From Inia geoffrensis (Eukaryota > Chordata > Mammalia > Artiodactyla > Iniidae), in NCBI GenBank assembly GCA_036417435.1, contig JAZAQT010000670.1, positions 1 to 64,000 on the forward strand: a stretch of 64,000 nucleotides of DNA, in the 5' to 3' direction. The notes below the pieces were generated by a model that was not told where the DNA came from, made no database searches, and saw only the letters and a program-made list of their open reading frames with translations. Numbering within the stretch: position 1 is the first letter of the stretch; each line of letters begins with the position of its first letter. The position numbers and the translations under genes are program-made. Below, in pieces: positions 34,693-48,577 of this stretch.

Positions 34693-36428
34693 GAGAGTGG
34701 GGAGGCTGCATAAAACCAGAGGTTCATATTAGGACAGATACCATTCCATAAGCCAAATATATATTGGACAAGACCTACTCCTTGCTCAACGAAATGGACT
34801 CAACACCCCGTATTCAAAACCTAGGAATATGCCTGACTATGAAGAAAATTAAAACCCATACATTTATAGGTCTCCATAAGAAAATCATTTGTGTACAGCA
34901 GCATACACACAGCAGTGCCAATAAGCTAAATCCCCTTATAAAAATAAATTTGAAAAACAAAACACAAGGACTGTGAAATAGAGAGAAATTCTTAAATAAG
35001 TCCTTCAGGGCTTGTGAGGAATCTTGGATTTACCACCTCTACATCCACAGCTGGGGGAGAGATAAGGCTGGACACTTGGGGCTGATACTATTGGTGAGGG
35101 AATGCAGACCCTTTGAGGTAATGGTGCATGTTTCCCATTGCACGGGTCCCAAATCTCCACGTTTAAGGGATTTATCCTTCAGCTAAAATATGCATGGAAA
35201 ACCCAGAATATGGTCCACGAAGTGATCAGGCATAATTTCTAAAACTCATCGCCATTTTCGCCCCCTGATACTCGAGTTCGCCGTTCCAGATGCGATATTA
35301 ACATTCTCCCCACTTGGAGAGTCAGTGCCTTTGACCTCTTGTTTGGCACAGTTTGCAATTTTTGTGGAAGATGAACAGGAATAAGGAGAACCAATGAGTG
35401 GCTAACTCGATGTGTTTGGACGTTCACTTTGAACTCTGATTTCCCTACAGGAAGAAGAATTCACCAAAGGCTCAGCGGGCCATGCCGGAACGAGATTAGG
35501 GCCTGAAGCAATTCTTCGGGTTTTCGGTCAGCTCACAAGAAAGCGAGTTGAGAAAAGGAGATCTTTGGCACTGTAACTCACAATCCTGCAGAGTTCCAAA
35601 TGACCCCTATCATCCAAAAATTTATTGAAGGAAGGCTGTGAAGAGGACTTGAACGCGACGCAGAATTGCAGAAAACAGATATCAGGGGGTAGATAAGAAT
35701 TGCTCTGAAAGCGTAGGAAAAGAGGCAGCAGTTCGACAGTGATGCACTTGGCCAAAAAGGGCGTATGGGTTTTTTCCTGAATATATTCAGGAAAAAACGC
35801 ATACGCCCTTTTTGCCCAACCAAGCAAGCCTGCAATGGAAATCCGCACTACAAGGAAGTCTCACTTCCCACCGATCCAAAGGGCCGTCCGAAAAAAGTGT
35901 AAAATCCAGAGAGGCAGGACAGGCCGTGGAGAACCGGCAGCCTTGTTATGCTGATGGGCGGGATGTAAATTGCCAACAGCCACTCTGGAGAAGTGGATGG
36001 TGTTTCCTGGAACAAAGAAAAAACCAAGCTAGAGAGCCTAGGGCACTTCCACTTATGGTGCTATAGATTCGGAAAATTTAAATGAAAAAGACACAGCCAC
36101 ACCAAAGTTTGGGGCTGCTCTGTGTACGGGATCCTTGACTATGGTACAACTTTAATAGCCCAAAAAGAGAAAAATGGATATAGAAGTTGTGGTACATCCC
36201 TACAATGGAATATCACTCAACAATGAAATCCATGGCAACAGACCAGTAGCAGCATAATGACAGGATTTAGTTATGATGATTCTAAGTGAAATAAGTCACA
36301 CAGAAAAAGAAACATCATAAGATATCACTAATACCGGGAATGTAAACACGGCTACGTGTGAACTGCATTACAAAACACAACAGAGTCTCACATTTACAAA
36401 AGAAACTTATGCTTGCTTAAGGGGAAAG
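34693..36428 (+). repeat. Satellite monomer 21 (1736 bp)
   Basis: Palindrome 35748-35819 has two changes, GTATGGGT (35768) and TTGCCCAA (35815). ORF2 remnant 35827-36345. TATTGGACAAG (34763), CAGTGCCAATAAG (34914) and CATGTTTCCCATTGCAC (35128) are shared with units 22 and 28. CCCAAAAAGAG (36159) is private. Confidence 0.97.
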
Positions 36429-38163
36429 GAGAGTGGGGAGGCTGCATAAAACCAGAGGTTCATATTAGGACAGATACCATTCCATAAGCCAAATATATAT
36501 TGGACAAGACCTACTCCTTGCTCAACGAAATGGACTCAACACCCCGTATTCAAAACCTAGGAATATGCCTGACTATGAAGAAAATTAAAACCCATACATT
36601 TATAGGTCTCCATAAGAAAATCATTTGTGTACAGCAGCATACACACAGCAGTGCCAATAAGCTAAATCCCCTTATAAAAATAAATTTGAAAAACAAAACA
36701 CAAGGACTGTGAAATAGAGAGAAATTCTTAAATAAGTCCTTCAGGGCTTGTGAGGAATCTTGGATTTACCACCTCTACATCCACAGCTGGGGGAGAGATA
36801 AGGCTGGACACTTGGGGCTGATACTATTGGTGAGGGAATGCAGACCCTTTGAGGTAATGGTGCATGTTTCCCATTGCACGGGTCCCAAATCTCCACGTTT
36901 AAGGGATTTATCCTTCAGCTAAAATATGCATGGAAAACCCAGAATATGGTCCACTAAGTGACCAGGCGAAATTTTAAAACTTATCGCCATTTTCGCCCCC
37001 TGGTACTCGAGTTCGCCGTTCCAGATGCGATATTAACATTCTCCCCACTTGGAGAGTCAGTGCCTTTGACCTCTTCTTTGGCACAGTTTGCAATTTCTGT
37101 GGAAGATGAACAGGAATAAAGAGAACCAATGAGCGGCTAACTCGATGTGTTTGGACGGGCACATTGAACTCTGATTTCCCTACAGGAAGAAGAATTCACC
37201 AAAGGCTCAGCGGGCCATGCCGGAACGAGATTAGGGCCTGAAGCAATTCTTCGGGTTTTCGGTCAGCTCACAAGAAAGCGAGTTGAGAAAAGGAGATCTT
37301 TGGCACTGTAACTCACAATCCTGCAGAGTTCCAAATGACCCCTATTATCCAAAAATTTATTGAAGGAAGGCTGTGAAGAGGACTTGATCGCGACGCAGAA
37401 TTGCACAAAACAGATATCAGGGGGTAGATAAGAATTGCTCTGAAATCGTAGGAAAAGAGGCAGCAGTTCGACAGTGATGCACTTGGCCAAAAAGGGCGTA
37501 TGCGTTTTTTCCTGAATATATTCAGGAAAAAACGCATACGCCCTTTTTGGCCAACCAAGCAAGCCTGCAATGGAAATCCGCACTACAAGGAAGTCTCACT
37601 TCCCACCGATCCAAAGGGCCGTCCAAAAAAAGTGTAAAATCCAGAGAGGCAGGACAGGCCGTGGAGAACCGGCAGCCTTGTTATGCTGATGGGCGGGATG
37701 TAAATTGCCAACAGCCACTCTGGAGAAGTGGATGGTGTTTCCTGGAACAAAGAAAAAACCAAGCTAGAGAGCCTAGGGCACTTCCACTTATGGTGCTATA
37801 GATTCGGCAAATTTAAATGAAAAAGACACAGCCACACCAAAGTTTGGGGCTGCTCTGTGTACGGGATCCTTGACTATGGTACAACTTTAATAGCCCAGAA
37901 AGAGAAAAATGGATATAGAAGTTGTGGTACATCCCTACAATGGAATATCACTCAACAATGAAATCCATGGCAACACACCAGTAGCAGCATAATGACAGGA
38001 TTTAGTTATGATGATTCTAAGTGAACTAAGTCACACAGAAAAAGAAACATCATAAGATATCACTAATACCGGGAATGTAAACACGGCTACGTGTGAACTG
38101 CATTACAAAACACAACAGAGTCTCACATTTACAAAAGAAACTTATGCTTGCTTAAGGGGAAAG
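36429..38163 (+). repeat. Satellite monomer 22 (1735 bp)
   Basis: Palindrome 37483-37554 perfect; ORF2 remnant 37562-38080. CCACTAAGTGACCAGGCG (36951), GGAATAAAGAG (37113), CTATTATCC (37342), TTGATCGCG (37385) and TTCGGCAAATT (37804) recur in unit 28. A 1-bp loss near 36970 gives 1735. Confidence 0.97.
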
Positions 38164-39899
38164 GAGAGTGGGGAGGCTGCATAAAACCAGAGGTTCATAT
38201 TAGGACAGATACCATTCCATAAGCCAAATATATATTAGACAAGACCTACTCCTTGCTCAACGAAATGGACTCAACACCCCGTATTCAAAACCTAGGAATA
38301 TGCCTGACTATGAAGAAAATTAAAACCCATACATTTATAGGTCTCCATAAGAAAATCATTTGTGTACAGCACCATACACACAGCAGTGTCAATAAGCTAA
38401 ATCCCCTTATAAAAATAAATTTGAAAAACAAAACACAAGGACTGTGAAATAGAGAGAAATTCTTAAATAAGTCCTTCAGGGCTTGTGAGGAATCTTGGAT
38501 TTACCACCTCTACATCCACAGCTGGGGGAGAGATAAGGCTGGACACTTGGGGCTGATACTATTGGTGAGGGAATGCAGACCCTTTGAGGTAATGGTGCAT
38601 GGTTCCCATTCCACGGGTCCCAAATCTCCACGTTTAAGGGATTTATCCTTCAGCTAAAATATGCATGGAAAACCCAGAATATGGTCCACGAAGTGATCAG
38701 GCATAATTTCTAAAACTCATCGCCATTTTCGCCCCCTGATACTCGAGTTCGCCGTTCCAGATGCGATATTAACATTCTCCCCACTTGGAGAGTCAGTGTC
38801 TTTGACCTCTTGTTTGGCACAGTTTGCAATTTCTGTGGAAGATGAACAGGAATAAGGAGAACCAATGAGCGGCTAACTCGATGTGTTTGGACGGGCACAT
38901 TGAACTCTGATTTCCCTACAGGAAGAAGAATTCAGCAAAGGCTCAGCGGGCCATGCCGGAACGAGATTAGGGCCTGAAGCAATTCTTCGGGTTTGCGGTC
39001 AGCTCACAAGAAAGCGAGTTGAGAAAAGGAGATCTTTGGCACTGTAACTCACAATCCTGCAGAGTTCCAAATGACCCCTATCATCCAAAAATTTATTGAA
39101 GGAAGGCTGTGAAGAGGACTTGAACGCGACGCAGAATTGCAGAAAACAGATATCAGGGGGTAGATAAGAATTGCTCTGAAAGCGTAGGAAAAGAGGCAGC
39201 AGTTCGACAGTGATGCACTTGGCCAAAAAGGGCGTATGCGTTTTTTCCTGAATATATTCAGGAAAAAACGCATACGCCCTTTTTAGCCAACCAAGCAAGC
39301 CTGCAATGGAAATCCGCACTACAAGGAAGTCTCACTTCCCACCGATCCAAAGGGCCGTCCGAAAAAAGTGTAAAATCCAGAGAGGCAGGACAGGCCGTGG
39401 AGAACCGGCAGCCTTGTTATGCTGATGGGCGGGATGTAAATTGCCAACAGCCACTCTGGAGAAGTGGATGGTGTTTCCTGGAACAAAGAAAAAACCAAGG
39501 TAGAGAGCCTAGGGCACTTCCACTTATGGTGCTATAGATTCGGAAAATTTAAATGAAAAAGACACAGCCACACCAAAGTTTGGGGCTGCTCTGTGTACGG
39601 GATCCTTGACTATGGTACATCTTTAATAGCCCAGAAAGAGAAAAATGGATATAGAAGTTGTGGTACATCCCTACAATGGAATATCACTCAACAATGAAAT
39701 CCATGGCAACACACCAGTAGCAGCATAATGACAGGATTTAGTTATGATGATTCTAAGTGAAATAAGTCACACAGAAAAAGAAACATCATAAGATATCACT
39801 AATACCGGGAATGTAAACACGGCTACGTGTGAACTGCATTACAAAACACAACAGAGTCTCACATTTACAAAAGAAACTTATGCTTGCTTAAGGGGAAAG
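38164..39899 (+). repeat. Satellite monomer 23 (1736 bp)
   Basis: Palindrome 39219-39290 has one change, TTAGCCAA (39285), which removes the usual minus-strand open-frame start. ORF2 remnant 39298-39816. CAGTGTCTTTGACC (38794), TTCAGCAAAGG (38931) and ACCAAGGTAGAG (39493) recur in unit 29. Confidence 0.97.
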
Positions 39900-41634
39900 G
39901 AGAGTGGGGAGGCTGCATAAAACCAGAGGTTCATATTAGGACAGATACCATTCCATAAGCCAAATATATATTAGACAAGACCTACTCCTTGCTCAACGAA
40001 ATGGACTCAACACCCCGTATTCAAAACCTAGGAATATGCCTGACTATGAAGAAAATTAAAACCCATACATTTATAGGTCTCCATAAGAAAATCATTTGTG
40101 TACAGCACCATACACACAGCAGTGTAAATAAGCTAAATCCTCTTATAAAAATTAATTTGAAAAAGAAAACACAAGGAATGTCAAATAGAGACAAATTCTT
40201 AAATACGTCCTTCAGGGCTTGTGAGGAATCTTGGATTTACCACCTCTACATCCACAGCTGGGGGAGAGATAAGGCTGGACACTTGGGACTGATACTATTG
40301 GTGAGCGAATGCAGACCCTTTGAGGTAATGGTGCATGGTTCCCATTGCACGGGTCCCAAATCTCCACGTTTAAGGGATTTATCCTTCAGCTAAAATATGC
40401 ATGGAAAACCCAGAATATGGTCCACGAAGTGATCAGGCATAATTTCTAAAACTCATCGCCATTTTCGCCCCCTGATACTCGACTTCGCCGTTCCAGATGC
40501 GATATTAACATTCTCCCCACTTGGAGAGTCAGTGCCTTTGACCTCTTGTTTGGCACAGTTTGCAATTTCTGTGGAAGATGAACAGGAATAAGGAGAACCA
40601 ATGAGCGGCTAACTCGATGTGTTTGGACGGGCACATTGAACTCTGATTTCCCTACAGGAAGAAGAATTCACCAAAGGCTCAGCGGGCCATGCCGGAACGA
40701 GATTAGGGCCTGAAGCAATTCTTCGGGTTTTCGGTCAGCTCACAAGAAAGCGAGTTGAGAAAAGGAGATCTTTGGCACTGTAACTCACAATCCTGCAGAG
40801 TTCCAAATGACCCCTATCATCCAAAAATTTATTGAAGGAAGGCTGTGAAGAGGACATGAACGCGACACAGAATTGCAGAAAACAGATATCAGGGGGTAGA
40901 TAAGAATTGCTCTGAAAGCGTAGGAAAAGAGGCAGCAGTTCGACAGTGATGCACTTGGCCAAAAAGGGCGTATGCGTTTTTTCCTGAATATATTCAGGAA
41001 AAAACGCATACGCCCTTTTTGGCCAACCAAGCAAGCCTGCAATGGAAATCCGCACAACAAGAAATCTCACTTCCCACCGATCCAAAGGGCCGTCCAAAAA
41101 AAGTGTAAAATCCAGAGAGGCAGGACAGGCCATGGAGAACCGGCAGCCTTGTTATGCTGATGGGCGGGATGTAAATTGCCAACAGCCACTCTGGAGAAGT
41201 GGATGGTGTTTCCTGGAACAAAGAAAAAACCAAGCTAGAGAGCCTAGGGCACTTCCACTTATGGTGGTATAGATTCGGAAAATTTAAATGAAAAAGACAC
41301 AGCCACACCAAAGTTTGGGGCTGCTCTGTGTACGGGATCCTTGATTTTGGTACAACTTTAATAGCCCAGAAAGAGAAAAATGGATATAGAAGTTGTGGTA
41401 CATCCCTACAATGGAATATCACTCAACAATGAAATCCATGGCAACACACCAGTAGCAGCATAATGACAGGATTTAGTTATGATGATTCTAAGTGAACTAA
41501 GTCACACAGAAAAAGAAACATCATAAGATATCACTAATACCGGGAATGTAAACACGGCTACGTGTGAACTGCATTACAAAACACAACAGAGTCTCACATT
41601 TACAAAAGAAACTTATGCTTGCTTAAGGGGAAAG
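39900..41634 (+). repeat. Satellite monomer 24 (1735 bp)
   Basis: Palindrome 40955-41026 perfect; ORF2 remnant 41034-41551. AGTGTAAATAAGC (40121), ATCCTCTTATAAAAATTAAT (40137), GGAATGTCAAATAGAGAC (40177) and AATACGTCC (40203) recur only in unit 30. They remove the usual stop and extend the plus-strand open frame to 134 codons (39989-40393), which has no recognisable domain. Confidence 0.97.
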
Positions 41635-43373
41635 GAGAGTGGGGAGGCTGCATAAAACCAGAGGTTCATATTAGGACAGATACCATTCCATAAGCCAAAT
41701 ATATATTAGACAAGACCTACTCCTTGCTCAACGAAATGGACTCAACACCCCGTATTCAAAACCTAGGAATATGCCTGACTATGAAGAAAATTAAAACCCA
41801 TACATTTATAGGTCTCCATAAGAAAATCATTTGTGTACAGCACCATACACACAGCAGTGTCAATAAGCTAAATCCCCTTATAAAAATAAATTTGAAAAAC
41901 AAAACACAAGGACTGTGAAATAGAGAGAAATTCTTAAATAAGTCCTTCAGGGCTTGTGAGGAATCTTGGATTTACCACCTCTACATCCACAGCTGGGGGA
42001 GAGATAAGGCTGGACACTTGGGGCTGATAGTATTGGTGAGGGAATGCAGACCCTTTGAGGTAATGGTGCATGGTTCCTATTCCACGGGTCCCAAATCTCC
42101 ACGTTTAAGGGATTTATCCTTCAGCTAAAATATGCATGGAAAACCCAGAATATGGTCCACGAAGTGATCAGGCATAATTTCTAAAACTCATCGCCATTTT
42201 CGCCCCCTGATACTCGAGTTCGCCGTTCCAGATGCGATATTAACATTCTCCCCACTTGGAGAGTCAGTGCCTTTGACCTCTTGTTTGGCACAGTTTGCAA
42301 TTTCTGTGGAAGATGAACAGAAATAAGGAGAACCAATGAGCGGCTAACTCGATGTGTTTGGACTGGCACATTGAACTCTGATTTCCCTACAGGAAGAAGA
42401 ATTCACCAAAGGCTCAGCGGGCCTTGCCGGAACGAGATTAGGGCCTGAAGCAATTCTTCGGGTTTTCGGTCAGCTCACAAGAAAGCGAGTTGAGAAAAGG
42501 AGATCTTTGGCACTGTAACTCACAATCCTGCAGAGTTCCAAATGACCCCTATCATCCAAAAATTTATTGAAGGAAGGCTGTGAAGAGGACTTGAACGCGA
42601 CGCAGAATTGCAGAAAACAGATATCAGGGGGTAGATAAGAATTGCTCTGAAATCGTAGGAAAAGAGGCAGCAGCAGTTCGACAGTGATGCACTTGGCCAA
42701 AAAGGGCGTATGCGTTTTTTCCTGAATATATTCAGGAAAAAACGCATACGCCCTTTTTGGCCAACCAAGCAAGCCTGCAATGGAAATCCGCACTACAAGG
42801 AAGTCTCACTTCCCACCGATCCAAAGGGCCGTCCGAAAAAAGTGTAAAATCCAGAGAGGCAGGACAGGCCGTGGAGAACCGGCAGCCTTGTTATGCTGAT
42901 GGGCGGGATGTAAATTGCCAACAGCCACTCTGGAGAAGTGGATGGTGTTTCCTGGAACAAAGAAAAAACCAAGCTAGAGAGCCTAGGGCACTTCCACTTA
43001 TGGTGCTATAGATTCGGAAAATTTAAATGAAAAAGACACAGCCACACCAAAGTTTGGGGCTGCTCTGTGTACGGGATCCTTGACTATGGTACAACTTTAA
43101 TAGCCCAGAAATAGAAAAATGGATATAGAAGTTGTGGTACATCCCTACAATGGAATATCACTCAACAATGAAATCAATGGCAACAGACCAGTAGCAGCAT
43201 AATGACAGGATTTAGTTATGATGATTCTAAGTGAAATAAGTCACACAGAAAAAGAAATATCATAAGATATCACTAATACCGGGAATGTAAACACGGCTAC
43301 GTGTGAACTGCATTATAAAACACAACAGAGTCTCACATTTACAAAAGAAACTTATGCTTGCTTAAGGGGAAAG
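41635..43373 (+). repeat. Satellite monomer 25 (1739 bp)
   Basis: Longest unit. An extra CAG makes GCAGCAGCAGTTCG just left of the palindrome (about 42667-42680). Palindrome 42693-42764 perfect; ORF2 remnant 42772-43290. Private: GGTTCCTATTCC (42071), ACAGAAATAAGG (42318), GGACTGGCAC (42360), CGGGCCTTGCC (42417). Confidence 0.97.
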
Positions 43374-45106
43374 GAGAGTGGGGAGGCTGCATAAAAGCAG
43401 AGGTTGACATTAGGACAGATACCATTCCATAAGCCAAATGTTCATTAGACAAGACCTACTCCTCGCTCAACCATATGGACTCAACGCCCCGTATTCAAAA
43501 CCTAGGAATATACCTGACTATGAAGAAAATTAAAACCCATACATTTATAGGTCTCCATAAGAAAATCATTTGTGTACAGCACCATACACACAGCAGTGTC
43601 AATAAGCTAAATCCCCTTATAAAAATAAATTTGAAAAACAAAACACAAGGAATGTTAAATAGAGAAAAATTCTTAAATAAGTCCTTCAGTGTTTGTGAGG
43701 AATCTTGGATTTACCACCGCTACATCCACAGCTGTGGGAGAGATAAGGCTGGACACTGGGGCTGATACTATTGGTGAGGGAATGCAGACCCTTTGAGGTA
43801 ATGGTGCATGGTTCCCATTGCACGGGTCCCAAATCTCCACGTTTAAGGGATTTATCCTTCAGCTAAAATATGCATGGAAAACCCAGAATATGGTCCACGA
43901 AGTGACCAGGCAAATTTTAAAACTCATCGCCATTTTCGCCCCCTGGTACTCGAGTTCGCCCTTCCAGATGCGATATTAACATTCTCCCCACTTGGAGAGT
44001 CTGTGCCTTTGACCTCTTGTTTGGCACAGTTTGCAATTTCTGTGGAAGATGAACAGGAATAAGGAGAACCAATGAGTGGCTAACTCGATGTGTTTGGACG
44101 GGCACATTGAACTCTGATTTCCCTACAGGAAGAAGAATTCACCAAATGCTCAGCGGGTCATGCCGGAACGAGATTAGGGCCTGAAGCAATTCTTCGGGTT
44201 TGCGGTCAGCTCACAAGAAAGCGAGTTGAGAAAAGGAGATTTTTGGCACTGTAACTCACAATTCTGCAGAGTTCCAAATGACCTCTATCATCCAAAAATT
44301 TATTGAAGGAAGGCTGTGAGGAGGACTTGAACCCGACGCAGAATTGCAGAAAACAGATATCAGGGGGTAGATAAGAATTGCTCTGAAAGCGTAGGAAAAG
44401 AGGCAGCAGTTCGACAGTGATGCACTTGGCCAAAAAGGGCGTATGCGTTTTTTCCTGAATATATTCAGGAAAAAACGCATACGCCCTTTTTGGCCAACCA
44501 AGCAAGCCTGCAATGGAAATCCGCACTACAAGGAAGTCTCACTTCCCACCGATCCAACGGGCCGTCCGAAAAAACTGTAAAATCCAGAGAGGCAGGACAG
44601 GCCGTGGAGAACCGGCAGCCTTGTTAAGCTGATGGGCGGGATGTAAATTGCCAACAGCCAATCTGGTGAAGTGGATGGTGTTTCCTGGAACAAAGAAAAA
44701 AACAAGGTAGAGAGCCTAGGGCACTTCCACTTATGGTGCTATAGATTCGGAAAATTTAAATGAAAAAGACACAGCCACACCAAAGTTTGGGGCTGCTCTG
44801 TGTACGGGATCCTTGACTATGGTACAACTTTTATAGCCCAGAAAGAGAAAAATGGATATAGAAGTTGTGGTACATCCCTACAATGGAATATCACTCAACA
44901 ATGAAATCAATGGCAACAGACCAGTAGCAGCATAATGACAGGATTTATTTATGATGATTCTAAGTGAAATAAGTCACACAGAAAAAGAAACATCGTAAAA
45001 TATCACTAATACCGGGAATGTAAACACGGCTACGTGTGAACTGCATTACAAAACACAACAGAGTCTCACATTTACAAAAGAAACTTATGCTTGCTTAAGG
45101 GGAAAG
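43374..45106 (+). repeat. Satellite monomer 26 (1733 bp, divergent class)
   Basis: Palindrome 44426-44497 perfect; ORF2 remnant 44505-45023. It carries a block of linked variants found together only in units 35 and 37: AACCATATGGACTCAACG (43469), ATATACCTGAC (43507), GCTGTGGGAG (43731), GACACTGGGGC (43752), GACCAGGC (43903), CTGGTACTCG (43942), CGCCCTTCC, AGATTTTTGGC, GACCTCTATC, GAACCCGACG, CCAACGGGCC, TTGTTAAGCTG and CTTTTATAGCC. It also shows private AATGTTAAATAGAG. Confidence 0.97.
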
Positions 45107-46842
45107 GAGAGTGGGGAGGCTGCATAAAACCAGAGGTTCACATTAGGACAGATACCATTCCATAAGCCAAATATATATTAGACAAGACCTACTCCTTGCT
45201 CAACCAAATGGACTCAACACCCAGTATTCAAAACCTTGGAATATGCCTGACTATGAAGAAAATTAAAACCCATACATTTATAGGTCTCCATAAGAAAATC
45301 ATTTGTGTACAGCACCATACACACAGCAGTGTCAATAAGCTAAATCCCCTTATAAAAATAAATTTGAAAAACAAAACACAAGGACTGTGAAATAGAGAGA
45401 AATTCTTAAATAAGTCCTTCAGGGCTTGTGAGGAATCTTGGATTCACCACCTCTACATCCACAACTGGGGGAGAGATAAGGCTGGACACTTGGGGCTGAT
45501 AGTATTGGTGAGGGAATGCAGACCCTTTGAGGTAATGGTGCATGGTTCCCATTCCACGGGTCCCAAATCTCCACGTTTAAGGGATTTATCCTTCAGCTAA
45601 AATATGCATGGAAAACCCAGAATATGGTCCACGAAGTGATCAGGCATAATTTCTAAAACTCATCGCCATTTTCGCCCCCTGATACTCGAGTTCGCCGTTC
45701 CAGATGCGATATTAACATTCTCCCCACTTGGAGAGTCAGTGCCTTTGACCTCTTGTTTGGCACAGTTTGCAATTTCTGTGGAAGATGAACAGGAATAAGG
45801 AGAACCAATCAGCGGCTAACTCGATGTGTTTGGACGGGCACATTGAACTCTGATTTCCCTACAGGAAGAAGAATTCACCAAAGGCTCAGCGTGCCATGCC
45901 GGAACGAGATTAAGGCCTGAAGCAATTTTTCGGGTTTGCGGTCAGCTCACAAGAAAGCGAGTTGAGAAAAGGAGATCTTTGGCACTGTAACTCACAATCC
46001 TGCAGAGTTCCAAATGACCCCTATCATCCAAAAATTTATTGAAGGAAGGCTGTGAAGAGGACTTGAACGCGACACAGAATTGCAGAAAACAGATATCAGG
46101 GGGTAGATAAGAATTGCTCTGAAAGCGTAGGAAAAGAGGCAGCAGTTCGACAGTGATGCACTTGGCCAAAAAGGGCGTATGGGTTTTTTCCTGAATATAT
46201 TCAGGAAAAAACGCATACGCCCTTTTTGCCCAACCAAGCAAGCCTGCAATGGAAATCCGCACTACAAGGAAGTCTCACTTCCCACCGATCCAAAGGGCCG
46301 TCCAAAAAAAGTGTAAAATCCAGAGAGGCAGGACAGGCCGTGGAGAACCGGCAGCCTTGTTATGCTGATGGGCGGGATGTAAATTGCCAACAGCCACTCT
46401 GGAGAAGTGGATGGTGTTTCCTGGAACAAAGAAAAAACCAAGCTAGAGAGCCTAGGGCACTTCCACTTATGGTGCTATAGATTCGGAAAATTTAAATGAA
46501 AAAGACACAGCCACACCAAAGTTTGGGGCTGCTCTGTGTACGGGATCCTTGACTATGGTACAACTTTAATAGCCCAGAAAGAGAAAAATGGATATAGAAG
46601 TTGTGGTACATCCCTACAATGGAATATCACTCAACAATGAAATCCATGGCAACAGACCAGTAGCAGCATAATGACAGGATTTAGTTATGATGATTCTAAG
46701 TGAAATAAGTCACACAGAAAAAGAAACATCATAAGATATCACTAATACCGGGAATGTAAACACGGCTACGTGTGAACTGCATTACAAAACACAACAGAGT
46801 CTCACATTTACAAAAGAAACTTATGCTTGCTTAAGGGGAAAG
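45107..46842 (+). repeat. Satellite monomer 27 (1736 bp)
   Basis: Palindrome 46162-46233 has two changes, GTATGGGT and TTGCCCAA, as in units 21 and 30. ORF2 remnant 46241-46759. GATTCACCACC (45441), ACAACTGGG (45471), CCAATCAGCGG (45806), GCGTGCCATG (45889) and TTAAGGCC (45911) recur in unit 30. Confidence 0.97.
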
Positions 46843-48577
46843 GAGAGTGGGGAGGCTGCATAAAACCAGAGGTTCATATTAGGACAGATACCATTCCATA
46901 AGCCAAATATATATTGGACAAGACCTACTCCTTGCTCAACGAAATGGACTCAACACCCCGTATTCAAAACCTAGGAATATGCCTGACTATGAAGAAAATT
47001 AAAACCCATACATTTATAGGTCTCCATAAGAAAATCATTTGTGTACAGCAGCATACACACAGCAGTGCCAATAAGCTAAATCCCCTTATAAAAATAAATT
47101 TGAAAAACAAAACACAAGGACTGTGAAATAGAGAGAAATTCTTAAATAAGTCCTTCAGGGCTTGTGAGGAATCTTGGATTTACCACCTCTACATCCACAG
47201 CTGGGGGAGAGATAAGGCTGGACACTTGGGGCTGATACTATTGGTGAGGGAATGCAGACCCTTTGAGGTAATGGTGCATGTTTCCCATTGCACGGGTCCC
47301 AAATCTCCACGTTTAAGGGATTTATCCTTCAGCTAAAATATGCATGGAAAACCCAGAATATGGTCCACTAAGTGACCAGGCGAAATTTTAAAACTTATCG
47401 CCATTTTCGCCCCCTGGTACTCGAGTTCGCCATTCCAGATGCGATATTAACATTCTCCCCACTTGGAGAGTCAGTGCCTTTGACCTCTTCTTTGGCACAG
47501 TTTGCAATTTCTGTGGAAGATGAACAGGAATAAAGAGAACCAATGAGCGGCTAACTCGATGTGTTTGGACGGGCACATTGAACTCTGATTTCCCTACAGG
47601 AAGAAGAATTCACCAAAGGCTCAGCGGGCCATGCCGGAACGAGATTAGGGCCTGAAGCAATTCTTCGGGTTTTCGGTCAGCTCACAAGAAAGCGAGTTGA
47701 GAAAAGGAGATCTTTGGCACTGTAACTCACAATCCTGCAGAGTTCCAAATGACCCCTATTATCCAAAAATTTATTGAAGGAAGGCTGTGAAGAGGACTTG
47801 ATCGCGACGCAGAATTGCACAAAACAGATATCAGGGGGTAGATAAGAATTGCTCTGAAATCGTAGGAAAAGAGGCAGCAGTTCGACAGTGATGCACTTGG
47901 CCAAAAAGGGCGTATGCGTTTTTTCCTGAATATATTCAGGAAAAAACGCATACGCCCTTTTTGGCCAACCAAGCAAGCCTGCAATGGAAATCCGCACTAC
48001 AAGGAAGTCTCACTTCCCACCGATCCAAAGGGCCGTCCAAAAAAAGTGTAAAATCCAGAGAGGCAGGACAGGCCGTGGAGAACCGGCAGCCTTGTTATGC
48101 TGATGGGCGGGATGTAAATTGCCAACAGCCACTCTGGAGAAGTGGATGGTGTTTCCTGGAACAAAGAAAAAACCAAGCTAGAGAGCCTAGGGCACTTCCA
48201 CTTATGGTGCTATAGATTCGGCAAATTTAAATGAAAAAGACACAGCCACACCAAAGTTTGGGGCTGCTCTGTGTACGGGATCCTTGACTATGGTACAACT
48301 TTAATAGCCCAGAAAGAGAAAAATGGATATAGAAGTTGTGGTACATCCCTACAATGGAATATCACTCAACAATGAAATCCATGGCAACAGACCAGTAGCA
48401 GCATAATGACAGGATTTAGTTATGATGATTCTAAGTGAAATAAGTCACACAGAAAAAGAAACATCATAAGATATCACTAATACCGGGAATGTAAACACGG
48501 CTACGTGTGAACTGCATTACAAAACACAACAGAGTCTCACATTTACAAAAGAAACTTATGCTTGCTTAAGGGGAAAG
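46843..48577 (+). repeat. Satellite monomer 28 (1735 bp)
   Basis: Palindrome 47897-47968 perfect; ORF2 remnant 47976-48494. Near-copy of unit 22 at +10414. Differences noted: TCGCCATTCC (47428) for TCGCCGTTCC, AACAGACCAG for AACACACCAG, and GTGAAATAAG for GTGAACTAAG. Confidence 0.97.

Noticed and set aside
42667..42680. CAG triplet expansion in unit 25
   Set aside because: Only one extra CAG (three in a row); no other unit shows length variation here, so it is a single small insertion.
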